Positions 7,686 through 20,000 of a DNA stretch of 28,626 bases are shown here, piece by piece. Source of the DNA: a virus. Position 1 is the first letter of the stretch, and the number at the start of each line of letters is the position of its first letter. The stretch covers positions 1 through 28,626 of the IMG/VR virus record IMGVR_UViG_3300036670_000245. The stretch is one strand, 5' to 3'. A program made the position numbers and the translations under genes. Under the pieces are notes generated by a model. That model worked only from the letters and a program-made list of their open reading frames with translations, searched no databases and was not told the origin of the DNA.

Positions 7686-10600
7686 ATGGCAGCAATCACC
7701 AGACAATCTTCACTGTTGGTCCAATCAGACTGGACCAAAATCTACCAAACATTCCGCAATGCGGATTTTCAGAGCTACGACTACGACACTTTACGTAAGT
7801 CCATGATCGACTATCTGCGCACGTACTATCCAGAAGACTTCACTGACTTCACTGATAGCAGTGAATATATTGCACTGATCGACCTGATTGCGTTTCTGGG
7901 ACAAAGTCTTGCGTTTCGCACTGATCTGAATGCTCGTGAGAATTTTATTGATACTGCTGAACGCAGAGATAGCATCCTCAAGCTGGCACGCATGATTAGC
8001 TACAATCCCAAGCGTAATACCCCGGCCACTGGGTATTTAAAGTTTAACAGTATCAGTTCAACTGAAACCATAATGGATAGCAATGGGCTGAATTTGGCCA
8101 ACCTGTTGGTTAGTTGGGACGATGCTAGTAATGAAAATTGGCAGGAGCAATTTACCACAGTAATAAATGCCAGTTTGGTAAATACCCAAGTAGTTGGAAA
8201 GCCTGGTGCTCGCAGTCTAATTAATGGGATTACCACTGATGAGTATGGTGTGAGCGTGGTTGCCACCACAGTGCCGGTGTTTAAGTTCGCCGCACTGGTT
8301 GAAGGCAACACCATGACATTTGAAGCAGTCAGCGCAACCAGTTACGATCAGAACTATATATACGAAAAAGATCCACGACCAACTGGTGTGTTTAACATGT
8401 TATATCGTAATGACAATCAGGGAAATTCCAGTGCTAATACTGGGTTTTTTTTATACTTCAAACAGGGAGATCTAAAGTCACTGGACTTCGCAGTTAATGA
8501 TAGTCTACCCAATCGTGTGGTAAACATTAACTATCCCAGAATTAATAATACTGATACCTGGTTGTATTCACTGAGTACACAAAATATAGTGGATACCCAG
8601 TGGGCACAGGTGCCCACGGTAGCAGGGTTGAATATCATATACAATCAGTCCAACCAACAAAATCTGTTTCAAGTGAATACCACCAGGGACGATCAGATTG
8701 ATTTGGTGTTTGGTGACGGTGCGTTTGCAGCAGTACCACAGGGTAATTTTAGATTTTTTTACCGCCAAAGCAACGGATTAGAATATAAGATCACTCCTGA
8801 TGAAATGCAAGCAGTGTCCATCAGGATTCCATATGTGAGTCGTAACAACCGCGCGGAAATTCTGACCATTGTGGCAGATTTAAACTACACAGTGGCCAAT
8901 GCGTCAGCCGCTGAGTCAATTGAAAGTATACGTACCAAAGCACCACAACAGTATTATACACAGAATCGTATGATCACTGGTGAGGATTACAACACACTAC
9001 CCTACACTAGTTTTAATGATATCCTCAAGGTAAAAACGGTGAATCGCACCAGCAGTGGTATTAGTCGTTATCTGGATGTGATGGATACCAGTGGTAAATA
9101 TTCCAGTACAAATATATTTTCTGATGATGGGCTGATTTATAAAAATTATGCAAACTCCACATCGACTTTTACTTACAATACTAACAGTGATGTGAATCGT
9201 ATATTATACAATGTGGCCAAGCCCATGATCAGCAGCAGAGAAATATCGCATCTGTTCTATGATTCCGCGGTTCCTATCATCACGCCAGTGGCAGTGTGGA
9301 CGCAAACACTAGTGAGTTCTGGTACCAGCGTGGGATACTTTAATGCTGGCGAAGGAATAGCCACCGCCACTGCCAGCGATTTTAGATTTTTGGATACCGG
9401 AGCACTGTTAAAATTTGTCCCCCCTGCAGGATATTATTTTAACAAGGATAACCAATTAATCATGGGCAGTAGCTCAGTGCCCACTGACAAAATGTACATA
9501 TATGCTGCGGTAAATCAGATATCTGGGATTAGGGCCACCTTGAGTCAGGTGATACCCACTGGTGCAGTGATGGAATCATTGATCCCCAAGTTCGTAAATG
9601 ATTGGTCCACTAGCTTGGTGACCAGTATGAGCAATAAAATACTGGCCAATAAAAACTTCGGAGTACGGTATAATATTCAAGCCACTGGGGTTGTACCGGA
9701 CACCACATGGGTACTGGTTGACGCATCGTCATTGAGTCTAGGCACGTTTGATGCCAGCACTGCTGGTACTCAGATGGACAGCAGCTGGTACCTGGCATTT
9801 ACTTATCAGGATGGGCAGTACACCATTACACAGAGAAATCTATATTACTATGCTGAGAGCGCTACTCAAACTAGATTTTACTTTGACCCTCAGGTAAAAG
9901 TGTACGACAGCAACACTGGGTTAACGGTAAGGGATCATGTAAAAGTTCTTAGATCCAACAGTCAACCAGACAATAACGCCGCATTAGCACACGATCAGCT
10001 GTGGTATATATATGATAGTGTATTGCAGCCAGATGGGTATAGAGACACACAAAAAATCCTAGTCACCTTTCCTGATGCAAATAACGATGGGATACCTGAC
10101 GATCCCACATTATTTACACAATTAGTGAGTAGTAGTGCGTCAGTTGGGCATGTGTTTTTTGAAAGAGTAGTTGATTACAGTAGTTTTATAAAATATCAAG
10201 TGTTGGACTCGGATAGAGTAGTAACCATGTATTCGGACAAAAATTCTATATTAAATAATTCAGTGCTATATCAAACTGGACAGTTATTTTACGCAACCGC
10301 AGAGAATAAATTTTATGTATCTGGAAATATTGCACTAGTTGAGGATACCAACCATGTGGCTCGACTGGGTCGGCAGGATATCTATTTTCAGTACCGACAC
10401 AATAGTCCCAATAATCGTAGGATAGACCCTAGTCCCAATAATATCATGGACTTGTACATACTCACTAGAGCATATTATACCAGCTATGCTGCTTGGGTGC
10501 GTGACACTAGTAATCGTGTGATTAAACCAGTGCCCCCTACCACTGAACAATTACGCACCAGTTACTCCAGCTTGGAGAATCTCAAAGCACTCAGTGACAC

Positions 10601-11015
10601 TATTATCTACGACAGTGTTAAGTTTAAGTTAATATTTGGTAGCAAGGCTGATGAGGAATTACGTGCAACTTTCAAGATTGTAAAAAATTCCAGTATTACT
10701 ATCAGTGATAATGATGTCAAGGCTCAGGTAGTGGCGGCCATTAATAGTTATTTTGAGATAGCCAATTGGGACTTTGGTGAAACATTTTACTTCAGCGAAC
10801 TTAGTGCATATTTGCACAATCAGCTGACGCCCAATGTGAGTTCCATTATAATGGTGCCCAATTCTGCCAGTGCACAATTTGGCGGATTATATCAGATTAA
10901 TGCTGAAGCAAACGAAATCATACAGAGTGCAGCCACAGTGGATAATGTGGCGATTATTAATGCAATCACCGCGTCTCAATTAAACCAGTCCGCGGCAGGG
11001 TTAAATACATTATAA
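7686..11015 (+). CDS. 6: Baseplate wedge protein gp6 (baseplate J-like)
   Basis: gp6 forms the inner ring of the baseplate wedges, as dimers that clamp neighbouring wedges. The first 112 residues carry the hallmark block of T4-like gp6: YYPEDFTDFTDSSEYIALID (47-66), FLGQSLAFRTDLNARENFID (70-89), then ERRDSILKLARMISYNPKR (92-110). A baseplate-J-type region follows (VFGDGAFAAVPQGNFRFFYR near 345) with RTKAPQQYYTQNRM and ITGEDYNTLPY at 416-440. At 1109 residues it is well above T4 gp6 (660). The added material lies largely between about 460 and 950 and is mostly beta-rich and unassigned. The C-terminus (SSIIMVPNSASAQFGGLYQI) resembles gp6 ends. It has its own late promoter immediately upstream and is followed after 13 bases by the giant gene. 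Confidence 0.9.
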   Translation: MAAITRQSSLLVQSDWTKIYQTFRNADFQSYDYDTLRKSMIDYLRTYYPEDFTDFTDSSEYIALIDLIAFLGQSLAFRTDLNARENFIDTAERRDSILKLARMISYNPKRNTPATGYLKFNSISSTETIMDSNGLNLANLLVSWDDASNENWQEQFTTVINASLVNTQVVGKPGARSLINGITTDEYGVSVVATTVPVFKFAALVEGNTMTFEAVSATSYDQNYIYEKDPRPTGVFNMLYRNDNQGNSSANTGFFLYFKQGDLKSLDFAVNDSLPNRVVNINYPRINNTDTWLYSLSTQNIVDTQWAQVPTVAGLNIIYNQSNQQNLFQVNTTRDDQIDLVFGDGAFAAVPQGNFRFFYRQSNGLEYKITPDEMQAVSIRIPYVSRNNRAEILTIVADLNYTVANASAAESIESIRTKAPQQYYTQNRMITGEDYNTLPYTSFNDILKVKTVNRTSSGISRYLDVMDTSGKYSSTNIFSDDGLIYKNYANSTSTFTYNTNSDVNRILYNVAKPMISSREISHLFYDSAVPIITPVAVWTQTLVSSGTSVGYFNAGEGIATATASDFRFLDTGALLKFVPPAGYYFNKDNQLIMGSSSVPTDKMYIYAAVNQISGIRATLSQVIPTGAVMESLIPKFVNDWSTSLVTSMSNKILANKNFGVRYNIQATGVVPDTTWVLVDASSLSLGTFDASTAGTQMDSSWYLAFTYQDGQYTITQRNLYYYAESATQTRFYFDPQVKVYDSNTGLTVRDHVKVLRSNSQPDNNAALAHDQLWYIYDSVLQPDGYRDTQKILVTFPDANNDGIPDDPTLFTQLVSSSASVGHVFFERVVDYSSFIKYQVLDSDRVVTMYSDKNSILNNSVLYQTGQLFYATAENKFYVSGNIALVEDTNHVARLGRQDIYFQYRHNSPNNRRIDPSPNNIMDLYILTRAYYTSYAAWVRDTSNRVIKPVPPTTEQLRTSYSSLENLKALSDTIIYDSVKFKLIFGSKADEELRATFKIVKNSSITISDNDVKAQVVAAINSYFEIANWDFGETFYFSELSAYLHNQLTPNVSSIIMVPNSASAQFGGLYQINAEANEIIQSAATVDNVAIINAITASQLNQSAAGLNTL

Positions 11016-11028
11016 CAGACAGAAATCA

Positions 11029-14000
11029 ATGGCAAACAATATCAAGACAACAGACTTTCTTCCAGAAGTATTCCGTACCGACACTAACCGTAAGTTTCTA
11101 AACGCTACCTTGGACCAATTGGTCAGTGAGCCCAAGTTCAAGAAAGTTAACGGGTACATTGGGCGTAAATTTGCACCTACTTATCAGGCCACTGATGACT
11201 ACATCAAGGAAATTAATATCGATCGACAGAACTACCAGCTGGAGCCAGCCGCAGTGGTGGTTGACCCTGATACTGATACTGTGGAGTTCTATGGTAACTA
11301 TGTGGACATGGTAAATATTATCAAGTACTACGGTGGTAAAACTGGAAATCACAGCAGACTGTTTAGTGGAGACATGTACAGCTATGATAGTCACTTTGAT
11401 TTTGATAAATTTGTAAACTTTAGCCAGTATTACTGGCTACCTGATGGCCCAGATGCCGTCACAGTTTCGGCAAGTGGTGTTCCCTTGGAATATACCTGGG
11501 ATGTCACCGTGGATGCAGCCACTGGTGCATATACTTTTTCTGACACTGGTCCTAATAATAAAAACCCCAATCTGGTGTTGGCACACGGTGGGAAATATAA
11601 ATTCAACATCACTGACAGTGAGTTTTGGATACAGGCAAAATCCAGCTTCACTGGGGTTGATCCATCCTTTCCTAACATCAATGTACGCAGTGTGCTGGGA
11701 GTAGAAAATAACGGTGCTAGTACTGGTACAGTATCTTTTAATGTGCCGCAATTCAATGGGCAGCTACGTTTTACTGGAATGCCGGTGGCGCAAACCGTAG
11801 ATTATGCCACTACACTGGATTATCGTGATTTACAAGGTGCACTTCAGACTGAAGTTATATCCAAGTTTGGTGGCATTGATGGAGTAATTACTGGATTAAA
11901 TAATAAAAAAATAATTTTTGTGGACAGTCAGCTGGACGATGAATTTTGGTCTAGTTATATTGTTGATCAAGCACTGGCAACTGAATTAGGTGATATTTTA
12001 CAGCTAAATGATAGAGATGCTGGGGTAAGCAGTCCTATCACTATTCCTGAATCATTAAGGACCAATGTTTGGGTAATATACGTGGATCAGGACGGATACA
12101 TATCACTGAATCCGTCAGCAGTTGTAAATTCCAATGAGCAAGTGTACGTTAACAGCGGGAATCAGAATGCCACCCGTAGTTACTACATTGATTATTTAGG
12201 ACACTATGTAGCAATACCATTAATCACCGCGCCACTATCCACCCTGTACTATCAGAATGCTCTCAGTGGCAGAGCTGCTGGGTTATTCAGCATAGTGGAG
12301 CCCAGTGCAGTGTCCATAGACCCAAGTACAGATATCATTGGCCGCTCCAGCTATGTTAGCCCCAGCGGTGTGATATTTACCAATGGATTAAAAATAAAAT
12401 TTGATAGCACTGCTGGGTCCTTTAGTAATACTGAATATTTTGTGGAAGGTGTGGGTACTTCCATTCAATTGATTGCTGTCAGTGGTCTGGTGGCGGCTGA
12501 ATTAGGTGATAGCTCGCCAGATTATTTAACTATCAATCGTGGTAGTATTGATTCCAATGCTTGGAGCAGATCAAATCGTTGGTTCCATATAGATATACTC
12601 AGCGTCACTGCTGGGTACAACACCAGCGAACTTATTTTAGATCAAGCTGCACGAGCCAATAGGCCCATAATTGAATTCTCCGCTGGTCTTAAATTATTTA
12701 ACCACGGCGCAGTGAGCAAAGGGACAGTGGATATACTGGACACCACTATCACTGATGCGTATCAGGTAGTGGAGAATTCAGTACTGGATAACCCAATCTC
12801 AGCAGTGTACTCAGTGGGCAGCCAGAGAGTTACGCTGACTCATGGTGACCGTGTAATTTTCTCTGCTGACACAAATGCATTGGTTAGCAGCAAGATCTAT
12901 ACTTTTGAAATTGTTAATAACAGTGCAGATAATTTTATCAATACCTATGTGGGGATCATACGTGAGACAGCTGATCCAGTGATCCTAGCAGGGCACAGTG
13001 TGTTAGTAAAAAATGTGGCCAAATCATACTGGTATAATGGTGTAAACTGGGTTTTATCACAGCAAAAAACCATACTGAATCAGGCGCCGCTATTTGATGT
13101 ATTTTCATCCAGTGGCGTGGGTTTTGGGGATAATAGTACATATGTTAATTCCACTTTTCAAGGAACTTCCATATTCAGCTATCGCCAGGGCACTGGTAAA
13201 AATGATACTGTGCTGGGGTTTCCGCTAAGCTATCGTACCTTTAACAATGTTGGTGACATACAGTTTAATAACAATTTTGACGTGGACCAATTTAGTTACC
13301 TGGTGGGTGCCAGTACACTGCCAGTGGCTGTTAGCACTGGATACTTACATATCACCAAGTCACTTAGTGAGGTTGTGGAAAGAAATATCTGGCAGCCAGC
13401 TGCTGAACAGAGTAAACAATACCAGGTGATCACTTATGTTGCAGACGGAGTTTCCAATCTATTTGAGATTGACGTACTCCCGGCTCCTAGTACAGATCTA
13501 CCCAATATCAAGGTACTGATCAACAGCAGAACAATCACAGTAAATGATTTTGGATTGGCGCGTGTGGGTGCCAGACTGGCAGTATTAGTGAATCCCGATA
13601 TGCTAGCGCCTAGCACCACAGTGGACATTTTACTCTACAGCGGCAGCAGTAGTGCACTGAGCTATTATCAGGTTCCACAGAACATGGATGTAAATCCATT
13701 GAATCAGAAATTTGATAGTTTAACACTAGGACAAATGCGTAACCATCTGGGTAAACTAGCAGAAAACAGTCAGCTGGTACTAGGTCCAGTTCCAGGATCC
13801 AGTAACTTGAGAGATTTAAATGTCAAGTCCCAGGGAGGTACCATACTTCGTCATGCTGCGCCGGCAGTGTATGCTGACTTGTTCCTAGTGGATGGAAACA
13901 TGAATTTCATGGAGTCCATCAGGCTAGCTCAGCGAGAATACAGTAGGTTCAAGAATAAAATACTGGAGATAAGCACCAGGGTAGAAGTGAATGTGCAGGA

Positions 14001-17000
14001 CATTGCTGGTACACTGGATGAAATATTATCCACTATTAATGCAGTAAAAAATAATAGTTTTAGTTGGTTTCATAGCGACATGTTACCCTGGGGCTTCAAT
14101 AAAAATGTGCTACCAGCCTATACTGTATTTGACCCTAGAATTCGAACATATGAGTTAACAACTAGATTTGACGACACTATACTCAGTGCACTGGCTGTAC
14201 TGATATATATAACCAAAACAGTGAACGGTAAAAAAACCACACAGTTATTGACTAAAGGACTGGATTATGAATTCAGCAAGCTAAGCCCCAGTTTTGCCAT
14301 TCATGCTAGTTATAATCTAAACTATGGTGACATACTCACTGTGGTGGAATACAGTAGCACAGACGGCAACTACCTACCTGAAACTCCCACTAAATTGGGA
14401 TTGCATCCTAGCTTTTTGCCTAAACTATATCTGGATGATACATACAGTAATCCCATGCTGGTAATTCAGGGACACGACGGCAGTATTACTCCCTCGTTTG
14501 GTGATTATCGGGACGACCTGCTGCTAGAATTCGAATTAAGAATATATAATAACCTCAAACAGCCATTTGCCAATCAGCATTTATATGATCAGCAGCCGGG
14601 TAAGTTCAGGATCACTGACTACTCATTGACTGAATATAATGAAGTATTAACTTCTAGTTTTCTAACCTGGGCTGGTGCCAATCGAGTTGACTTTACTAAT
14701 AACAAACTATTCCAGAGTAATAATCCGCTAACCTGGAATTACAAAAATTTTAGAGATACAATAAATGCTGAGTTCCTGCCTGGTGCCTGGCGAGCAGTGT
14801 TCCATTGGTTATTTGATACTGATCGTCCTAATACCCATCCCTGGGAGATGCTAGGATTCAGTGGTATGCCAGACTGGTGGGTGGCCCGATATGGTGTGGC
14901 CCCCTACACTGGTGGAAATTTGTTACTGTGGAGTGAGCTGAGTCTGGGCTATATACATGCAGGCCCACGTGCCGGGATCAGTAGTGCATATGCAAGACCA
15001 GGTCTGCTAACTATTATACCAGTTGATGATTCTGGTAACCTGTTGAGTCCAGAAAAATTCTGTGTGATAGGATTTAGTAGCTTGGATGCCAATGTAAGTT
15101 TTGCAGTGGGTGATCAGGGCCCAGTGGAAACCGCCTGGAGACGCAGTAGTGATTATCCATATGCATTACAGCAGGCGCAAGCACTAACCCGCCCGGCTGA
15201 ATATTTTAGTCACCTGGTGAATGTGGATAGATTTAAATACGATGCGCTAGTGGGACAATATTTGGTTACTGGCACTAATAGTCATCTGACTCCTACTCAG
15301 ATTGAGATTAATGGGCGCACAGATGATACTGGTGAAATTCAACGCACTGCTGGGTATATTAATTGGATCTGTGAGAATTTAAAAAATACTGGAATTGCTG
15401 ATCCACAGGATCGGATTAAACGTAATCTAAAAAATCTTGATGTATTACTCAGCTACAAGGCATCTGGATTCCTAGACAAAGGCTCAGTCAAGATACTAGC
15501 AGAACAAGGTAGCCCCACGAGCACCAATACCAGTGTGATCGTGCCTGACGAGAATTATCGTATTCAGCTGTACAAGAGTGTCCCAGTTGCTAAACTCACA
15601 TATAGCGCAGTAATTGTAGAAAAAAGTCAAAACGGATATACGGTCAGTGGTTACAGTATGTCTGACCCATATTTCATCATTGTGCCCAGCATACCTGATA
15701 GTAGCGCATATACTGTTACGTCAGGAAAACTAACTGGTATAATTTATAAGAACTATGAAAAAGTTCGAGTGAGAGTGCCATATGGATTTGAATTTACTAG
15801 CCAGCAGGAGGTTGTAGACTTTTTGGTCAGCTATCAGCGACAGTTACAGAGTGTAGGATTTGTGTTTAACGATTTTGATTACGACCTAGTTGCTAAACAG
15901 GACTGGGTACTCAGTGCCAGGGAGTTCCTACAATGGAGTCAGCAGGGATGGCGCCCTGGGAATGTAATCATACTCAGTCCAGTAAACCAGAGCATTAAAG
16001 TGGTAAGCACTGACAGCGTGGTGGACGAGATAACCAGTACCCCGGTGGGTTCCAAAATGCTGGACCCAAATTTCCAAGTAATCAAGAAAAATAATTTCAC
16101 TGTGTTGCGTGTGGATAACCAGTTCAGCGTAACCACTATCAAACCACAGACTATTGCTTATGCAGAACTGAATATGGTACAGTATGAACATGTGTTAATT
16201 TTTGATAACCGCACAGTTTTTAATGATATCATTTATAATCCAGGGACTGGAAATCGACAGTATCGTCTGAAGCTAGTGGGGATCAAGACTGCTGATTGGT
16301 CTGGTGCACTGAACCCGTCAGGATTTGTATACAACGATTCGCATGTGGATGACTGGCAGCCAGGTATAGACTACAAACGTGGTGATTTGGTTACATACAA
16401 GACCAACTATTATGTAGCACTGACTAAATTGATAGCCAGTGACCTGTTTATTAGATCCAGCTGGAAACGTATTGATCGCAACAGTATCAAAACTGGAATG
16501 CTTCCGAACTTTGCCACCAATGCAAAGCAATTCGAGTCATTCTACGATGTGGATAATCAACCCATTGACCCAAGCTTTAATTTCTATAGCAACGGATTAA
16601 TTGGATTTCGTGAGCGCGGGTACCTCACTGATTTAGCACTGGATATTGAAACTCAGGTTAAATTTTATCAGGGATATATCAAGCAAAAGGGCACCAAGAA
16701 TGCCATACTCGCGCTGGCCCGTGCCCAGGTCGCTGGCTCCAGAAATTTGATCGAGCTCAGTGAAGAATGGGCAGTGCGAGTGGGTGAATATGGTGCCCTG
16801 GATAGTAATCGGTATGTGGAACTCATATTACCAGAATCATCAGTGACTTCCAATCCTGCACCAGTGCAGCTGATTGCTAACTCACAGGTACCCAGTAGTA
16901 CCATATTACAGTACAAGATACAGGATTTATATCAGGCCAGTGCTAACACTGTGACTGACATATTTGAGGTATATAAAAGTGCAGCCGATCGGACAACTTT

Positions 17001-20000
17001 ACCTACAGCAGGGTATGTGAATATTGATGATGTGGATGCAACTGCATATGATCTGACTGACTTTACTAAACTAGCTGACCTGTTGCCCAGGTTAGTGCAA
17101 GGATTTACTATATGGTGTGCCAAAGACTTTCAAGGTCATTGGAATGTATTTCGTGCTAGTGAGACAGGCACGAATGTAATGAGTATCGCATACAGCATAG
17201 ATAATATTGCCAGTGTTACTACCAACAGATCACATACCCTGAGAGTTGGTGATGTAATTGCCATCAAACAGCTGGACAGCAGATTCGATGGCTTTTATTC
17301 AGTGAATCAGGTTACTGGGGGAAATACATTCTCCATAGTACTACGCGCCAATTATACTGCGCTGCGCAGCCTGATATCGCTGAGCGGTAGCGGTGTATTA
17401 TTTAAACTATCCAGCATGGTGGTGGATAATATAACGCAGATCAACGACATACAGCCACTCAGTGGCTGGAACGATCAGGATAGAGTATGGGTCAACAATG
17501 ATAATGCCGCTGAACAGTGGGCCACATATGTAAAATCCACACCCTGGACCAGTGATGTCAAGATACTAATGGACAATATTGACTATCGTGGGCAGGACCA
17601 ATTTGGTGCCAGTGTACAATTGAGTGATGATGGGTTAACCATGTATGCGGGTGCACCCGGAAGTGATACTGGTCGAGCAGCAATTTTTACCAGAATCACT
17701 GGTGGTGACTGGTATGAGAATAGTAATTTTACCTCAACAAGTAGCAGCACACGGCTGTTTGGGTCAGCTATTTCAGCCAATGATAAAACTTTTATAGTAG
17801 CTGCACCTGCTAGTAATAACAATGATGGTAGAGTTTTTGTATATAATATTAATCAATCTGATGGTATCACCCTGTCACAAGTACTCACAGTTCCCGGGGC
17901 CATTGGTGGCAGGTTTGGTTATAGTTTGAGTAGCAGCCAGGACGGAAATTGGTTATATGTAGGATCACCAGGAAACAACCAGGTACATGTTTATGCATGG
18001 ACCAACCTACCAATATTGGTAGCTCCTGCTACTATTTCAGGAGATGGCATCACTAGTAATTTTACTTTACCAGCGGGTTTCGCTAATAATAAGATTTCTA
18101 CCGCCAGTGATGTGCTGGTCACAGGAAATTTTGGTACATTGATTCCTGATATTGAATATCAGATCACTGGTAGCACTGATAATCCTGCAATTGAATTTAC
18201 AGTTGCACCCATTCCAGGGTCAAATACCACGGTCGCTATCCATAGTAGGTATCAGGAATCCACTATGTTCAGTGGTACGGGTGAATTCGGGCATTCAGTA
18301 AAATCCAACACCACTGGTGATCTAGTACTAGTAGGGGCGCCTGGTGCAAATATCAGTTCAATATACAGCAGAGTATCTGAGGGATTCAGAGCCACTGGAA
18401 TTACTAATAGTACATTTACTGTGTCTCGTCCCATATCAGAGAGTAAAAATATATACATAAATGATATTTTACAGACTGAAAAACTAGATTATGATTTAGT
18501 GGGCAACAGTATATATTTTACCAGTACTCTTCCCAGTGGGGTGTTGGTGACAGTGGAGACCACTGAGTTTGCACTAGTTCAAGAATTATCACAAGGATAT
18601 GATCAGAAATTTGGGCAAGTTGCTGACTTGATTGCTGGCGATATTATTGCAGTTTCTTCGCCAGCATATTCCACTACCAATTATGCTAGTGGTGCTGTGA
18701 GTATATTTTTTAATTACGGACTGGTGTACAATGAAGCACAGGGAACAGTAGTGGATCCAGTAATCAATCCTGGTGACAGTATTTTTATTAATGGTGTGGA
18801 AATAATATTTTCCACTGCCACTTTACTGGGTGCAGTGAATAGTATTAATCTAGGAAATTTACCAGGAGTGCTGGCTGAACAGATGGACGGTACATTAAAA
18901 ATTAATGGTGTAAATTCATTAAACATATTGCCCGGTCGTGGTAATGCATTACAGTCACTGGGTATTGAGGTGTATCAGCTGGTGCAGGATATTACTCATC
19001 CGTATGCTGATAACACTGAACACTTTGGTACCACAGTTAAACTCAGTGATGCTGGTGGACAATTGTTAGTGGGTAGTGTGGGGGCCGCAATATTTGATTA
19101 CACAATATTTGATCGTGAGTCCACTACCTATGACAGCTATAGTACCTACTTCAATGATCAGATTGGCAATACCGGTGCAGTATATGTGTATCAGCTGCTA
19201 CAAACTGACATTTCCACAGTGGTTGATCAGTATGCTTTCACACAGCAGTTGCGACCTGAGCAGGTGGGCAGTGACTTTAACTTTGGGTCGTCAATTGACA
19301 CTCATGGTGGTACCATAGTAGTAGGCGCCACCAATGACAGCGCAGTGTTGGTTAATGGTGGCAGTGTATTCAGTTTCACCGCCAATCCAGGCAGCCAAGG
19401 ATGGTCACTGGGTAATGCATTTGGGCCACTGGTTGAGCCATTGACCATAGATAAAATTTACATATATAATACAGTTACCGAGAAAATTCTCAGCAGATTG
19501 GACTTCATTGATCCAGTCAAGGGTAAAATACTGGGAATTGCACAGCAGGACATAGACTTTATGGTGGAAGCTGACCCAGCCATATATAATAATCAGGCAC
19601 CGGGTGCAACCTTCCATTGGACTGACCAGCAGATGGGTAAGATCTGGTGGGATACCAGCAGCATGCGATATCTAAACTACGAGCAGGGTGATATTGTTTA
19701 TCGCAATGCACACTGGGGGGAATTGTTTCCGGGTAGTGTGATCAGCGTATATGAGTGGGTTAGCAGTGCAGTATTGCCCAGCCAGTATATCACCACTGGC
19801 GGTAACGGGGTTCCGAGAAACACTGACAACTCTAAATATGTTGCCTATACTCGGGTGGATGCTAGTACTGGAATGTTCAGTACCATGTATTATTTTTGGG
19901 TGTCGGGAAAAACATCAGTGAGTGTAGAAGCCAGTAAAGTCAACAGTGTGAGTGCTATCAGTAGATTAATATCCAATCCTAAAGAGCAGGGTATTAGCTA

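Noticed and set aside
17602-19383. The FG-GAP region as a captured host or eukaryote-like gene
   Set aside because: It is in frame within the giant protein, with the same codon habits as its flanks and no broken ends. FG-GAP repeats are widespread in bacteria and phages.
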